Shown: positions 63,525 to 64,000 of the stretch, piece by piece
How positions within the stretch are numbered: position 1 is the stretch's first letter
Layout: the number at the start of each line of letters is the position of its first letter
Origin: Symbiodinium natans
Lineage: Eukaryota; Sar; Dinophyceae; Suessiales; Symbiodiniaceae
Length of the DNA: 64,000 nt
Direction of reading: 5' to 3'
Assembly: GCA_905221605.1 (NCBI GenBank)
Contig: CAJNDS010002192.1
Coordinates: 449,501 to 513,500 of the forward strand
The notes under the pieces: model-generated
What the model was told of the DNA's origin: nothing
The model's input: the letters and a program-made list of their open reading frames with translations, nothing else
The model's database searches: none
Made by a program: the position numbers and the translations under genes

Positions 63525-64000
63525 AGGGTTTCAGCCCGTCGCCTAGCGCCGTGAGCTTGTGGACTCAGGCCCCGGCGAGATGGTCGTGGTTTTCGCCGCA
63601 TGCCCTGAAGCAGGTTTGCAAGCGGTGGATTGAGATTGGGGCCTGGCTGATCCAATCAGCTCATTGAGATAGGAGATGCAGTGGTTGGGTGCGTGCAAGA
63701 ACAGGTGCACAGAGTCATCTCATCCTACGGAAGAGAACCTCCATAAAAAGAAAAAAACAAACATGTGGTCCAAGGTATCTCAGCCAGAGTCTCTGGCTAA
63801 GCCGCCCCTGGGACTGCGAGGATTGAGAAATAAATGGATGATAAAGGCAAGGTTGTTGTCAGCACCTTGGCTGCCTTCTCCCAGTGACTCCGTAGATGAA
63901 GCCCGGAAAGGACACCCTACTCGACTTTATGGCACGTTTCAGTTCCGTCACCATGCACTTTTTTTCGTAGCTTGCGAAGCCTCCGAAAGAAACTGAGGCG
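63525..64000. other. no gene recognised
   Basis: No convincing frames reach the window end. Confidence 0.35.

Noticed and set aside
1-64000. tRNA, rRNA and snRNA genes
   Set aside because: I looked for tRNA arm motifs and conserved rRNA blocks and saw none that I could support; a covariance-model search would be needed to be sure.

Overview
The window reads as nuclear DNA of a dinoflagellate. Four independent signs agree. (1) A gene at 10378-10797 encodes a DVNP-type dinoflagellate/viral nucleoprotein. (2) TTTAGGG/CCCTAAA telomere-type heptamers are scattered through the interior of the window in dozens of short arrays. (3) Introns start with GC or GA as often as GT; five such introns can be placed precisely in a UDP-glycosyltransferase gene, where family homology fixes the exon joins. 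(4) Every gene supported here lies on the + strand, as expected for dinoflagellate unidirectional gene arrays. A suessialean or related alga is plausible, but I cannot name a species.

Four loci are recognisable by family. They are the DVNP gene; a KH-domain gene (about 11361-11855); an uninterrupted 954-codon gene (13815-16679) fusing a GT8-like glycosyltransferase, three trefoil-like Cys repeats and a METTL24/FkbM-like methyltransferase; and a six-exon ER-type UDP-glycosyltransferase (52995-55302). The rest of the coding content is in very short exons (14-150 nt) that simple ORF inspection misses. Following reading frame, splice sites and phase gave chained models at 1984-2315, 3665-5080, 9956-10142, 12898-13168, 17707-18773, 20053-20264, 39371-40509, 51585-51975 and 57149-58087, plus isolated exons. 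None of these chains matched a family I know.

The most striking feature is how telomere-type repeats and introns coincide. Several introns are made almost wholly of TTTAGGG or CCCTAAA units (2041-2123, 4622-4736, 4879-4959, 13012-13093, 39411-39455, 40445-40485), and a 70-nt intron of the UGT gene (54004-54073) carries CCCTAAA units before its acceptor. TTTAGGG often lies just after a donor and CCCTAAA just before an acceptor. Intron starts commonly repeat the first bases of the following exon, as expected if introns arose by insertion with short target duplications.

Other introns and spacers carry small foldback or MITE-like elements in at least two families (family A, TGGGGGTTT ends with TA flanks; family B, an 87-93 bp near-perfect palindrome), several single foldbacks, a roughly 350-bp CCCTAAA/CCCTAAAA array, and large microsatellites, notably a half-kilobase GT-rich 10-mer satellite at 45604-46115. 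I saw no rRNA, tRNA, CRISPR array or autonomous transposon gene. Exon models other than the four recognised loci rest on splice signals, phase and protein-like composition only, and need transcript support.
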